The notes beneath the pieces were generated by a model. That model had not been told where the DNA came from, ran no database searches, and saw only the letters and a list, made by a program, of their open reading frames with translations. DNA of 64,000 bases from the NCBI GenBank assembly GCA_027484985.1, contig JAIXRW010000025.1, positions 1-64,000 of the forward strand, read 5' to 3'. Source of the DNA: Rhodobacter sp. GTDB taxonomy: Bacteria; Pseudomonadota; Alphaproteobacteria; Rhodobacterales; Rhodobacteraceae. The stretch's first letter is position 1, and each line of letters opens with the position of its first letter. Below, in pieces: positions 39,828 through 48,160 of this stretch. A program made the translations under genes and the position numbers.

Positions 39828-40300
39828 TGCTCACCCTCGTCGTCGCCCGCGCAAGGAACGGAGCCATCGGCAAAGCCGGCGATATCCCGTGGCACGCGCC
39901 CGAAGACCTCGCCGCCTTCCAGCGCGAAACCACGGGCGGCGCCGTCATCATGGGGCGGCGCACATGGGAAAGCCTGCCCTTCAAGCCGCTGAAAAACCGC
40001 CTCAACATCGTCGTCACCCGCGACACGGGCCTGTGGGAAACCACCGCCCCCACGCCCGAAGCCGCCCTCGCCATCGCACGCGCCGCAGGCCACACCCGCC
40101 TCTACGGCATCGGCGGCGAAGCGATCTACCGCGCCCTGCTGCCGATGGCCGACCGTCTGGTCGTGACCGAGGTGGATGTGACGGTGGACGGCGCGGATGC
40201 GTTCTTCCCAGAGTTTGGCGAGGGGTGGCGCCAAATCCACCACCACCCCCTCCGCTATGAATCCCCCCGATGTACCCTGACCGAATGGCTCCGCGCCTGA
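39827..40300 (+). CDS. folA: Dihydrofolate reductase
   Basis: The 157-residue enzyme regenerates tetrahydrofolate used by ThyA. Family marks are LVVARARNGAIGKAGDIPWH with the DIPWH active-site stretch, VIMGRRTWESLPFKPLKNR, IVVTRD and the YGIGGEAIYRALLP NADPH-binding region. The ATG at 39827 overlaps the thyA stop; a GTG three bases earlier is a less likely start. Confidence 0.97.
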   Translation: MLTLVVARARNGAIGKAGDIPWHAPEDLAAFQRETTGGAVIMGRRTWESLPFKPLKNRLNIVVTRDTGLWETTAPTPEAALAIARAAGHTRLYGIGGEAIYRALLPMADRLVVTEVDVTVDGADAFFPEFGEGWRQIHHHPLRYESPRCTLTEWLRA

Positions 40301-40335
40301 GGCCCGCCTAACCCCGCCATCCCCCCGAAAGACCC

Positions 40336-40408
40336 CTGTCATCCCCGCGCAAGCGGGGATCTCTGGGTCACCGTCTGAGGGCGATCCCCGCTTTCGCGGG
40401 GATGACAG
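40336..40408. repeat. Inverted pair of ATCCCCGC...GCGGGGAT hairpins
   Basis: CTGTCATCCCCGCGCAAGCG with GGGATC and, in reverse, GATCCCCGCTTTCGCGGGGA with TGACAG. Each unit is itself a hairpin and the two units are inverted copies 23 bases apart. The likeness to the CRISPR repeat (ATCCCCGC...GCGGGG) looks coincidental: such hairpins are common dispersed repeats in Proteobacteria. Confidence 0.8.
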
Positions 40409-40520
40409 TCGCGAGGCACCAAAGGACCGACGCGCAACGCGCCAGTGGCGCGCAGGGCCGGTACGATTGCAGCTTCGGCAACGAAGCCGCAAGGGGCCAT
40501 CCGCCACCCCGCCGTATCAG

Positions 40521-40590
40521 GCACGGGCCGCGCCCGCCGGGCGGGTGCGCCACGCGCGCCCGCCCCCCGCAGGGCGGGCGCGGCCCGTGC
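40521..40590. repeat. Perfect 18-base inverted repeat downstream of higA
   Basis: GCACGGGCCGCGCCCGCC (40521-40538) is exactly repeated in reverse at 40573-40590, with a 34-base GC-rich loop between. It lies downstream of the higBA pair. Confidence 0.8.
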
Positions 40591-40656
40591 GCGGGGCGGA
40601 CTGGCAGGGCAGGGCCATCCTGCCCCACCGCGCAGGCAGCACGCGCTGCCTGCAAC

Positions 40657-40962
40657 TCAGACCGCCCCGATCTCTCCCACACCCCGCGCCTGTGCCACCT
40701 GCAACTCCCACCGCATCTGCAAGCCCATCCAGAACTCGGCCGTGGTGCCAAAAGCCGCCGCCAGCCGCAGCGCCGTGTCGCCCGTGATCGCGCGCCGCCC
40801 CGCCACGATTTCGGAAACACGGTTCGCGGGCACACCGATATGCCGCGCCAAGGCAGCGGCGGTCAGCCCCTTGGGGGCCAGAAATTCCTCGGCCAGCACC
40901 TCGCCGGGGTGGACGGGGGCCAGCGCCTCAGTGGTAGTCGGCAAGTTCAACCGCTTCAGCAT
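40657..40962 (-). CDS. higA: HigA-type antitoxin (XRE-family HTH)
   Basis: The 101-residue protein is a HigA antitoxin: PVHPGEVLAEEFLAPKGLTA, then an HTH (ALARHIGVPANRVSEIVAGR, about 42-61) and the TGDTALRLAAAFGTTAEFWM stretch seen in the family. It starts inside the end of higB (35-base overlap). It would bind HigB and repress the pair's own promoter. Confidence 0.93.
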   Translation of the reverse strand: MLKRLNLPTTTEALAPVHPGEVLAEEFLAPKGLTAAALARHIGVPANRVSEIVAGRRAITGDTALRLAAAFGTTAEFWMGLQMRWELQVAQARGVGEIGAV

Positions 40963-41206
40963 TCCCGTCCCTCCAGACAAAACAGATGCGCCACTGGTCA
41001 TTGACGCGGATCGACCATTGCCCGGCACGGTCGCCGCGCAGTGCTTCCAGCCGGTTGCCGGGCGGAGCGGTCAGGTCTTCGATCCGCCGCGCCGCATCCA
41101 GCATGGCCAGCTTGCGCAGGGCCACCCGTTCCACCGTCTGAAACCGCGCCACCCTTTGCAGGTTGAAAAGCCGCTCGGTATCCCTGTCCGCAAAACCAAG
41201 GATCAT
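40928..41206 (-). CDS. higB: HigB-type ribonuclease toxin (RelE fold)
   Basis: The 92-residue toxin begins MILGFADRDTERLFNLQRVA and carries the family segment RAGQWSIRVNDQWRICFVW, whose Arg, Asn and Trp residues line the RelE-type active site. It precedes higA, the reversed order usual for HigBA. The two genes overlap by 35 bases in different frames. HigB cuts mRNA on the ribosome when free of HigA. Confidence 0.94.
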   Translation of the reverse strand: MILGFADRDTERLFNLQRVARFQTVERVALRKLAMLDAARRIEDLTAPPGNRLEALRGDRAGQWSIRVNDQWRICFVWRDGNAEAVELADYH

Positions 41207-41321
41207 ACGCTATACGTATCCCATATTGCTGTCCCCTCGTCCACCCTCCTACACCGCGCATGGTTAACACCCCCTTTCCGCCCCGCCCCGCCGTGCTATC
41301 TTTCGCCAAAGGGAGTTACCC

Positions 41322-41714
41322 ATGCAAATCCTCGTCCTCTACCTTGCCACCACAGCGACCTTTCTGATCCTCGATGCGATCATGCTGACCTTGGTGATGA
41401 AGCCGCTTTTCGTTACCCATATCGGCCCGCTGATGCTTGAATCCTTCCGCGCGGGGCCTGCGGCGGTGTTCTACCTCGCCTATGTGGCGGGGATTTTGTA
41501 TCTCGTCTCGGTCCCGGCGCTGAAAACCGGCGGCGCGGTGGTCCTGCCTGCGGCGGTGATCGGGGCCATGGCCTATGGCACCTATGAATTCACCAGCTAT
41601 GCCATCATGAAAGACTGGCATTGGACCATGGTCGCCACCGATGTGACATGGGGCGCGGTGCTGACGGCGGTGGCGGCATGGGCGGGCGTGACAGCGGCGC
41701 GCATGGTCGGCTAA
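41322..41714 (+). CDS. DUF2177-like membrane protein
   Basis: The 130-residue protein has four hydrophobic segments (about 3-24, 44-63, 70-90 and 106-127) and the motif pattern of DUF2177 proteins: FLILDAIMLTLVMKPLF in helix 1 and GTYEFTSYAIMKDWHWTMVA with DVTWG before the last helix. The function of the family is unknown to me. The start follows GGGAG. It is an isolated gene on the + strand. Confidence 0.8.
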   Translation: MQILVLYLATTATFLILDAIMLTLVMKPLFVTHIGPLMLESFRAGPAAVFYLAYVAGILYLVSVPALKTGGAVVLPAAVIGAMAYGTYEFTSYAIMKDWHWTMVATDVTWGAVLTAVAAWAGVTAARMVG

Positions 41715-41842
41715 GGCCACGGCGCCCCGTCCGAATGTCTTAACGCCGCCCGCGGCATGGCCCAAAGAAATGAACGGTTCGTAACCCTTTTTGCGCGCGC
41801 GTCTGCATAACCTGTGCATACCCGCCCGCATCGGAGCTTTCG

Positions 41843-42166
41843 ATGATCCTCTACGGCATCCCCACCTGCGACACCTGCAAAAAGGCGCTCAAGGCGCTGG
41901 CGGCGGCAGGCCATGACGTCACCTTCCGCGACCTGCGCGCCCAGCCGCTGACTGCGGCGGAAATCACGGAAATCGTGACAGAATTTGGCGACAGGGTGAT
42001 CAACAAATCCTCGACCACCTATCGCGGTTTTTCCGATTTCCTGAAAATGTCGGAACCCGAGGCGCAGATCGCCGCACAACCCACCGTGATGAAACGCCCG
42101 ATCATCCGGCAGGGGGCCGACTGGCACCTTGGCTGGGATGATGCGGTTCAGGCCAAGCTGTTGTAA
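41843..42166 (+). CDS. ArsC/Spx/YffB-family thioredoxin-fold protein
   Basis: The 107-residue protein has a CXXC pair (Cys9 and Cys12 in MILYGIPTCDTCKKALKAL) and the family pattern VTFRDLRAQPL, FGDRVINKSSTTYRGFS and PTVMKRPIIRQGADWHLGWD. Family members include arsenate reductases, the Spx regulators and YffB-like proteins with thiol chemistry. The compact length and 'KRPII' loop fit the YffB-like branch; arsenate reduction is not implied by any neighbour. Confidence 0.88.
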   Translation: MILYGIPTCDTCKKALKALAAAGHDVTFRDLRAQPLTAAEITEIVTEFGDRVINKSSTTYRGFSDFLKMSEPEAQIAAQPTVMKRPIIRQGADWHLGWDDAVQAKLL

Positions 42167-42220
42167 AAACGGCAAAACCCCGCCCGATAGGGCAGGGTGC
42201 ATCCCGCGCGGGGGGCAGGG

Positions 42221-42427
42221 TCAGATCAGTTGCAGATCGCCCGCCGACTCGCGCCCGTCGCGGCCCGATTGCAGCGTATAGCCGATCTTCTGGTTGTCGC
42301 TCAGCCCCTTGAGCCCGGCGCGTTCGACGGCCGAAATATGCACGAAGATGTCCTTGCCGCCATCATCGGGCGCGATGAAACCATAGCCCTTGGTTGCGTT
42401 GAACCATTTCACGGTGCCGGTCGGCAT
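42221..42427 (-). CDS. cspA: Cold-shock protein (CspA family)
   Basis: The 68-residue single cold-shock domain has RNP1-like KGYGFI (13-18) and RNP2-like DIFVH (26-30), so it binds single-stranded RNA or DNA. The start MPTGTVKWFNATKGYG at 42427 lies seven bases after AGGGAG. The 200 bases upstream carry no gene and would include its leader; I cannot fix the promoter. Confidence 0.95.
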   Translation of the reverse strand: MPTGTVKWFNATKGYGFIAPDDGGKDIFVHISAVERAGLKGLSDNQKIGYTLQSGRDGRESAGDLQLI

Positions 42428-42630
42428 GCCGTTTCTCCCTGTTCCCGTCCCCCCCGTCGGCGACATGCCGCCGGGCCGTGCGCCCGGTCTTTCATCGTTC
42501 CGGCTACCGCAGGGGCAGGGTCAGAAAGTCAGTCGTCACTGGCGGAAATCATGCCAAAGCCTATTGTAAAATCAAGCGTCATGAAAACGTGGCGCAACTG
42601 GCTGAAATAGCGGGATAAAGGCGGAAAACC

Positions 42631-42987
42631 ATGCGGAATGCGGCTTTGGTTCTGGGCATCATCGGCGGTATCTGGGCGATGATCGTGGGGTTTTTCGGCT
42701 TTGGCTACACCCAGTTCATCGCCACCCATGGCGCGGTGGGAACCCTTGCCACGCAGGTCGATAACCCCGGCCTGATCCGTGCGGCCAGCTTTCTGGCCCC
42801 GCTTCTGGCCATCGCGGGCGGTGCCATGGCGCGGTCGCGCAACAGGCTGGCGGCTGTGCTACTTTCGGCCTCGGCGCTGGCGGTCTATGTCGCCTTCGGC
42901 TTCAACGTCTTTACCATGTTCCCCATCGGCTTTTGCGCCCTTGGTGGGGCGCTGGCACTGGCGGCACACGAACCCGACGCGCACTGA
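42631..42987 (+). CDS. Small membrane protein of unknown function
   Basis: The 118-residue protein has four hydrophobic stretches (about 5-25, 48-66, 72-88 and 92-112) and little else: MRNAALVLGIIGGIWAMIVG, then FLAPLLAIAGGAMARSR and VAFGFNVFTMFPIGFCALGG. It resembles small four-helix inner-membrane proteins such as those of the DUF4064 type, but I do not recognise it securely. It lies head to head with cspA and converges on thrS. Confidence 0.7.
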   Translation: MRNAALVLGIIGGIWAMIVGFFGFGYTQFIATHGAVGTLATQVDNPGLIRAASFLAPLLAIAGGAMARSRNRLAAVLLSASALAVYVAFGFNVFTMFPIGFCALGGALALAAHEPDAH

Positions 42988-43050
42988 CCGCGAACCGAAA
43001 AAGAGCGCAGCACCGTGCGCTCCTTTCCTAACAAAGCGTTAACGCAAAGG

Positions 43051-44997
43051 TTAACGCAGATCGGGTGGCAGCGCCGCCGTCGACATCTCGGCCACCACCG
43101 CCTCAAGGTCCATGGTCGCGGTCTGTGTCTCGCCCAGACGGCGCACCGATACCGTCCGTTCCTCGACCTCTTTCATCCCCACGGCCAGGATCACCGGCAC
43201 CTTGCCCACCGAATGTTCCCGCACCTTGTAGTTGATCTTCTCATTACGGGTATCGGCTTCCGCCCGCACCCCTGCTGCGGTCAGGGCGGCCACCACCTCA
43301 TGTACGAAGGGGTCGGCATCCGACACGATGGATGCCACCACCACCTGCCGTGGCGCCAGCCAGAAGGGCAGCTTACCGGCATGATTTTCAATCAAAATCC
43401 CGATGAACCGCTCGAACGACCCAAGGCAGGCGCGGTGCAGCATAAAGGGGCGGTGCTTGGCGCCATCTTCCCCGATATAGGCCGCATCCAGCCGCTCGGG
43501 CAGGTTGGGGTCAAGCTGCAAGGTCCCGCACTGCCAGTCGCGCCCGATGGCATCGGTCAGCACGAATTCCAGCTTGGGCGCATAGAACGCCCCCTCGCCG
43601 GGGAACAGCTCATAGGGGTAGCCCGCCGCGTTGCAGGCATTGGCCAGCGCCGTCTCCATCTTGTCCCAGATCTCGTCCGACCCCACCCGCTTTTCGGGCC
43701 GGGTGGAAAGCTTCACCCGCCATTTGTCAAAGCCAAGGTCGGAATAGATTTTCGCAAGGAATTCAATGAACTTCTTCGATTCCGACTCGACCTGATCCAG
43801 CGTGCAGAAGATATGCGCGTCATCCTGCGTGAAGCCGCGCACCCGCATGATGCCATGCAAGGCGCCGCTCGGCTCATACCGCGCACAGGACCCGAATTCC
43901 GCCATCCGCAGCGGCAGGTCGCGATAGGATTTCAGCCCCACATTGAAGATTTGCACGTGGCAGGGGCAGTTCATCGGCTTGAGCGCATTGATGACCTTTT
44001 CCCGCGCGCCTTCTTCGTCCACTTCGACGATGAACATGTTCTCGCGGTAGTTTTCCCAATGCCCGCTGGCTTCCCACAGCTTGCGGTTCACCACCTGCGG
44101 CGTGTTCACCTCGACATAGCCGTCGCGGCGCTGCTGGCGGCGCATATAGTCCTGCAAGGTCGTATAGATGGTCCAGCCGTTGGGGTGCCAGAACACCTGA
44201 CCCGGCGCTTCTTCCTGCATGTGGAACAGGCCCATCTCGCGGCCCAGCTTGCGGTGGTCGCGTTTCGCGGCCTCTTCCAGCATGGTCAGATGCGCCTTGA
44301 GGTCGTCGCGGTTCTTGAACGCGACCCCATAGATGCGCTGCAACATCGGGCGGCTGGCATCGCCCAGCCAATAGGCCCCCGCCACGTTCATCAGCTTGAA
44401 CCCGTCCGCAGGAACCTGCCCGGTATGGGCCAGATGCGGGCCGCGGCAAAGGTCTTGCCAAGCCCCGTGCCAATACATCCGCAGGTCTTGCCCTTCGGGG
44501 ATTTTGTGAACCAGTTCAACCTTATAGGGCTCGCCGCGTTCTTCGTAATAGGCCAGCGCGCGGGCGCGGTCCCATATCTCGGTCTTTACCGGATCGCGGG
44601 CGTTGATGATCTGCTTCATCTTCGCTTCGATCTGGCCAAGGTCTTCGGGCGTAAAGGGTTCGGCGCGGTCGAAATCATAGAACCAGCCATGGTCGCGCAC
44701 GGGGCCGATGGTCACTTTCACATCCGGCCAAATCTCTTGCACCGCACGCGCCATGATATGGGCAAGGTCATGCCGGATCAGTTCCAGCGCCGGCTTGTCA
44801 TCTTTCATCGTGTTGATCGAGACATTGGCGTTTTCGGCGATGGGCCACTGCAAATCCCAGTGCCGGCCGTTCACCTGCGCCGAAATGGCCGCCTTGGCCA
44901 GCGAGGGCGCAATGGATGCCGCCACTTCGGCAGGGGTCACGCCCGCCTCATAGCTGCGCGTATTGCCATCGGGAAATGTCAGGGAAATCTGGGCCAT
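43051..44997 (-). CDS. thrS: Threonine-tRNA ligase
   Basis: ThrS charges tRNA-Thr. The 648-residue protein has the N-terminal TGS domain ([20 protein letters not shown]), the editing domain with HDLAHIMA and the [10 protein letters not shown] motif, the class II core with the zinc ligands in [13 protein letters not shown] and the [19 protein letters not shown] segment, motif 3 around [18 protein letters not shown], and a C-terminal anticodon-binding domain. The start at 44997 gives the standard N-terminus. No T-box or leader peptide was seen upstream. Confidence 0.98.
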   Translation of the reverse strand: MAQISLTFPDGNTRSYEAGVTPAEVAASIAPSLAKAAISAQVNGRHWDLQWPIAENANVSINTMKDDKPALELIRHDLAHIMARAVQEIWPDVKVTIGPVRDHGWFYDFDRAEPFTPEDLGQIEAKMKQIINARDPVKTEIWDRARALAYYEERGEPYKVELVHKIPEGQDLRMYWHGAWQDLCRGPHLAHTGQVPADGFKLMNVAGAYWLGDASRPMLQRIYGVAFKNRDDLKAHLTMLEEAAKRDHRKLGREMGLFHMQEEAPGQVFWHPNGWTIYTTLQDYMRRQQRRDGYVEVNTPQVVNRKLWEASGHWENYRENMFIVEVDEEGAREKVINALKPMNCPCHVQIFNVGLKSYRDLPLRMAEFGSCARYEPSGALHGIMRVRGFTQDDAHIFCTLDQVESESKKFIEFLAKIYSDLGFDKWRVKLSTRPEKRVGSDEIWDKMETALANACNAAGYPYELFPGEGAFYAPKLEFVLTDAIGRDWQCGTLQLDPNLPERLDAAYIGEDGAKHRPFMLHRACLGSFERFIGILIENHAGKLPFWLAPRQVVVASIVSDADPFVHEVVAALTAAGVRAEADTRNEKINYKVREHSVGKVPVILAVGMKEVEERTVSVRRLGETQTATMDLEAVVAEMSTAALPPDLR

Positions 44998-45163
44998 CGG
45001 CCTGCTCCTCGTCGGTTTGGCGCCCACGGAACGCCCGGTTGCGGGTTGGTATCGGCGCTTTCGTGGCGAAAGGCAGGGGGAAAGTCAACCGCGTCGCAGC
45101 CGCGAAATGGTCTGGCATGGCGCGGCGGCGCGGGTAAAAGGGAGCCCAAGCCAAGGAGATGCC

Positions 45164-45913
45164 ATGACAGACTTCCTGACCACGCCCGAAGGCCGCCGCA
45201 TCGCCTATAATCGCCTGATGGGGCAGGGGCCGGGCGTGGTGTTTCTGGGCGGGTTCAAATCCGACATGCAGGGCACCAAGGCGTTGCATTTGCAGGATTG
45301 GGCACAGGCGCAGGGCCGCGCCTTCCTGCGGTTCGACTATTCGGGCCACGGCCAAAGCAGCGGCGATTTCATGGAATACTGCATCGGTGACGGCTTGGCC
45401 GATGCCATGGCCGCGATCACCGCACTGACGACCGGCCCGCAGGTTCTGGTCGGGTCCAGCATGGGCGGCTGGATCGCGCTTCTGGTCGCCCGCGCCCTGC
45501 CCGAACGGGTGGCAGGTCTGGTCGGCATCGCCCCCGCGCCCGATTTTACCGAAGACTCGGTCTGGGCGGGCATGACAGCAGCCGAACAGGCCGAGATGAT
45601 GGACAAGGGCCACATCACCCGCCCGTCGGATTATTCGCCTGAACCCTATGTTTTCACGCGCAAACTGGTGCTGGACGGGCGCAACCATCTGGTGTTGCGG
45701 CAACCGCTTCCGCTGCCCTTCCCTGTCCGTATCCTTCAAGGCACTGCCGATACCGACGTGCCACCCGTTGTTGCGCTGCGCCTGATGGACCATGCAGACA
45801 GCCCCGATCTGCGGTTGACGCTGGTCAAGGGCGCGGATCACCGTTTTTCCACCCCCGCCTGCCTGCGCCTGATCGAACAGGCGGTCGCGGATGTGTCGCA
45901 AAGCGAAACCTGA
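45164..45913 (+). CDS. Alpha/beta hydrolase
   Basis: The 249-residue protein is an alpha/beta hydrolase with the nucleophile elbow VLVGSSMGGWIALLVARALP (Ser in G-S-S-M-G), a RFDYSGHGQS strand-turn typical of the fold, an acidic residue in ILQGTADTDVPP and the His in KGADHRFS. It may be a serine hydrolase of the thioesterase/carboxylesterase type; the substrate is unknown. The start follows AAGGAG. Its stop codon lies inside the first of a cluster of palindromes. Confidence 0.88.
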   Translation: MTDFLTTPEGRRIAYNRLMGQGPGVVFLGGFKSDMQGTKALHLQDWAQAQGRAFLRFDYSGHGQSSGDFMEYCIGDGLADAMAAITALTTGPQVLVGSSMGGWIALLVARALPERVAGLVGIAPAPDFTEDSVWAGMTAAEQAEMMDKGHITRPSDYSPEPYVFTRKLVLDGRNHLVLRQPLPLPFPVRILQGTADTDVPPVVALRLMDHADSPDLRLTLVKGADHRFSTPACLRLIEQAVADVSQSET

Positions 45914-46012
45914 CGCAGGTTTCGCGCCGGAATTTGACGCAAATTCCGGGGCCCGACGCCCGACGCCGATTTCTGCGTCAGAAATCGTCGCGGAATTTGC
46001 GTCAAATTCCGC
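45903..46012. repeat. Cluster of four palindromes with a TG-NNN-CA core
   Basis: Palindromes at 45903-45925 (arms GCGAAACCTG), 45927-45949 (arms CCGGAATTTG), 45967-45987 (arms CGATTTCTG) and 45990-46012 (arms GCGGAATTTG) share the TG-ACG-CA / TG-CGT-CA centre of the cluster at 20138-20246, and two arm types are the same. The stop codon of the hydrolase gene is part of the first palindrome. Confidence 0.88.
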
Positions 46013-46073
46013 TCTTGGTGGCGTCGCCAAGCCCCGCTAACCTGACCCCGCCCGTCAAGGATACCCGAGCCCA

Positions 46074-46805
46074 GTGACCGACCCCATCCTGTTCATCCCC
46101 GGCATCCTGTGCGACGCGCGCATCTTCCTGCCGCAGATCGTGCAACTGGGTGGCCAGCACGCCGTTCAGGTCGCCGTTCCCGCGCAGGACGAGACGGTGG
46201 AACAGATGGCCGAACGCATCCTTGCCACCGCGCCTGCCAAATTCGTCCTTGTCGGCCATGGGCTTGGCGGCAACGTGGCGCTTGATATCCTGCGCCGCGA
46301 TATGGACCGCGTGACACGGCTTGTCCTTGTCTCGACCGATCCGCTTGCCGAACCCCCCGCCGCCGCCGCCGCGCGCGAGGCGCGGATCGTCGCCGCCCGA
46401 TCCGGCCGCCTGCCCGAGGCGATCTTGCAGGAATACCCGTCCGACAGCTTTGCCCCCAGCCCGTGGCGGCCCGAGATCATGGCGTTGATGCAGGATATGG
46501 GCCTTGGCCTTGGTGAAGGGGTGTTCATGCGTCAGTCGCGCGCCTTGCAACGCCGCCCCGACCATCAGAAAACCCTGCGCAAGGCCATGCTGCCCGCGCT
46601 GGTTCTGGCCGGAGAGGCGGACCCCCTGACCCCCCTCAGGCGGCAGGATTTCACCGCAGGCCTGTTGCCCTATGGCAGGCTTGTCGTGCTGCCCGATGCA
46701 GGCCACTTGCCCACGCTTGAACAGCCCGAATCCGTCACCGCCGCCTTGGCCGATTTCCTGTCAGGTCCGCTTATGTTGCGCCGGATCAAACCGAAGCCAG
46801 CTTGA
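46074..46805 (+). CDS. Alpha/beta hydrolase-fold protein lacking the serine nucleophile
   Basis: The 243-residue protein has the alpha/beta hydrolase fold: PILFIPGILCDARIF for the oxyanion region, ALVLAGEADPLTP for the acid and LPDAGHLPTLEQPE for the base. But the nucleophile elbow reads VLVGHGLGGNVAL, with Gly63 (codon GGG) in place of serine. It may be a non-hydrolytic member or use other chemistry. It starts with GTG and its end overlaps the phaZ gene tail to tail by 20 bases. Confidence 0.85.
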   Translation: MTDPILFIPGILCDARIFLPQIVQLGGQHAVQVAVPAQDETVEQMAERILATAPAKFVLVGHGLGGNVALDILRRDMDRVTRLVLVSTDPLAEPPAAAAAREARIVAARSGRLPEAILQEYPSDSFAPSPWRPEIMALMQDMGLGLGEGVFMRQSRALQRRPDHQKTLRKAMLPALVLAGEADPLTPLRRQDFTAGLLPYGRLVVLPDAGHLPTLEQPESVTAALADFLSGPLMLRRIKPKPA

Positions 46806-48048
46806 CCCGCTTTGCCGGTTTGGGCGCGTCCGAATGGGCATCGATAAAGCCCAGCACCAGCGGGCGGATGTTCAGCCGCCAGCTTTTGCCCGCGAAGATG
46901 CCGTAATGCCCGGCACCCGGTTCCAGATGCCGCGCCTTCTTGGCCTCGGGCAGGCCGGTCAGCAGGCCAAGGGCGGCCACGCATTGGCCGGGGGCCGAAA
47001 TGTCGTCATTCGCGCCTTCGACCGTCATCACCGCAACCTTGGTGATCGCGCCGATATCCACGCGCTTGCCGTTCACCGTAAAGATGTTCTGTGCAATCTC
47101 GCGGTTCTTGAAGATACGTTCGACGGTTGAAAGGTAGAACTCGGCCGTCATGTCCATCACGGCAAGATATTCGTCGTAAAAGCGGTTATGGGCGTCATGG
47201 TCCGACGCCTCGCCCCGCGCCACCCGCAGGATCTGTTCGGAAAACGCCTTGGAATGGCGCTCGGCGTTCATCGACATGAAGCTTTGCAGCTGCAACAGCC
47301 CCGGATAGACCAGCCGCCCCGCGCCCTTGTGCTTGAATCCCACGCGCTGGATGGCGATCTGTTCCAGTTGTCCCATGGTGATGCGGCGCCCGAAATCGGT
47401 CACATCGGTGGCGGCGGCATCGGGGTCGATCGGCCCGCCGATCAGTGTCAGGCTGCGGGGTTGTGCCTCGGGGGCTTCGGCGGCCAGATAGGCGGTCGCG
47501 GCCAATGTCAGCGGCGCGGGCTGGCAGACGGCGATCACATGGGTATCGGGGCCCAGCGCCCGCATGAAATCAACCAGATAAAGCGTATAATCCTCAACAT
47601 CGAACTTTCCGGCCGAAACCGGAATATCGCGGGCATTGTGCCAGTCGGTCACATATACATCGGCATCGGGCAGCAGGCTTGCCACGGTTGACCGCAGCAG
47701 CGTGGCATAGTGTCCCGACATGGGTGCCACCAGCAGCACCTTGCGCGCCATGGGCGCACGGCGGCGCACCGAAAAATGCATCAGGCTGCCAAAGGGGCGG
47801 TCCACCACCGGCACGATATCGACCAGATGGTCCTGCCCGTCTGGCCCGACGATGCTGCGGATGCCCCAGTCAGGTTTAACCGTCATGCGGCTGAATGACC
47901 GTTCCGTCACTTCGCCCCATGCCGCCATCAGCGGCAAGGCGGGGTTCATCGACAGGGCAAAGGCCGGATAGGATGCCATGGCACGGGCCGTGGCGCCCAG
48001 CCATTCATTCGTGTTCCGTGCCGTTTCCATCAGGTCATAGGTGAACAT
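46786..48048 (-). CDS. phaZ: Intracellular polyhydroxyalkanoate depolymerase PhaZ
   Basis: PhaZ mobilises stored polyester. The 420-residue protein matches the intracellular type: MFTYDLMETARNTNEWLGAT at the start, APMSGHYATLLRSTV, DVYVTDWHNARDIP, and the cysteine nucleophile in VIAVCQPAPLTLAA, with EGANDDIS and a GHYGIFAG histidine. The start at 48048 was chosen for its family N-terminus; no strong ribosome site is seen. It is divergent from phaC across 112 bases, the usual layout in Rhodobacteraceae. Confidence 0.95.
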   Translation of the reverse strand: MFTYDLMETARNTNEWLGATARAMASYPAFALSMNPALPLMAAWGEVTERSFSRMTVKPDWGIRSIVGPDGQDHLVDIVPVVDRPFGSLMHFSVRRRAPMARKVLLVAPMSGHYATLLRSTVASLLPDADVYVTDWHNARDIPVSAGKFDVEDYTLYLVDFMRALGPDTHVIAVCQPAPLTLAATAYLAAEAPEAQPRSLTLIGGPIDPDAAATDVTDFGRRITMGQLEQIAIQRVGFKHKGAGRLVYPGLLQLQSFMSMNAERHSKAFSEQILRVARGEASDHDAHNRFYDEYLAVMDMTAEFYLSTVERIFKNREIAQNIFTVNGKRVDIGAITKVAVMTVEGANDDISAPGQCVAALGLLTGLPEAKKARHLEPGAGHYGIFAGKSWRLNIRPLVLGFIDAHSDAPKPAKRVKLASV

Positions 48049-48160
48049 GTACCGCAACGTCGTCTCCCGCGCAGGGCGCAACGGGCCCCGAATTCGCTGC
48101 TTTCCCCGCCATCATGGCAAGGCTATGCTGCACCTGCGAGGATAGGGGGGAATTTGCGGC

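Larger units (their letters stand above)
40301..40656. other. Gene-free region with two sets of inverted repeats
   Basis: No coding sequence is supported between folA and higA. The 356 bases hold the inverted ATCCCCGC repeat at 40336-40408 and the perfect 18-base inverted repeat at 40521-40590, both listed separately. Either could end transcripts of the converging folA and higBA genes. Confidence 0.6.

Noticed and set aside
40336-40408. ATCCCCGC...GCGGGGAT units that look like the CRISPR repeat
   Set aside because: They lack the GGTTC and AACAC ends and spacer-length spacing, form an inverted pair, and fit a widespread dispersed hairpin repeat.
43015-45210. A 731-codon + strand frame antisense to thrS
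   Set aside because: The minus strand encodes a complete threonyl-tRNA synthetase; the antisense frame is a composition artefact.
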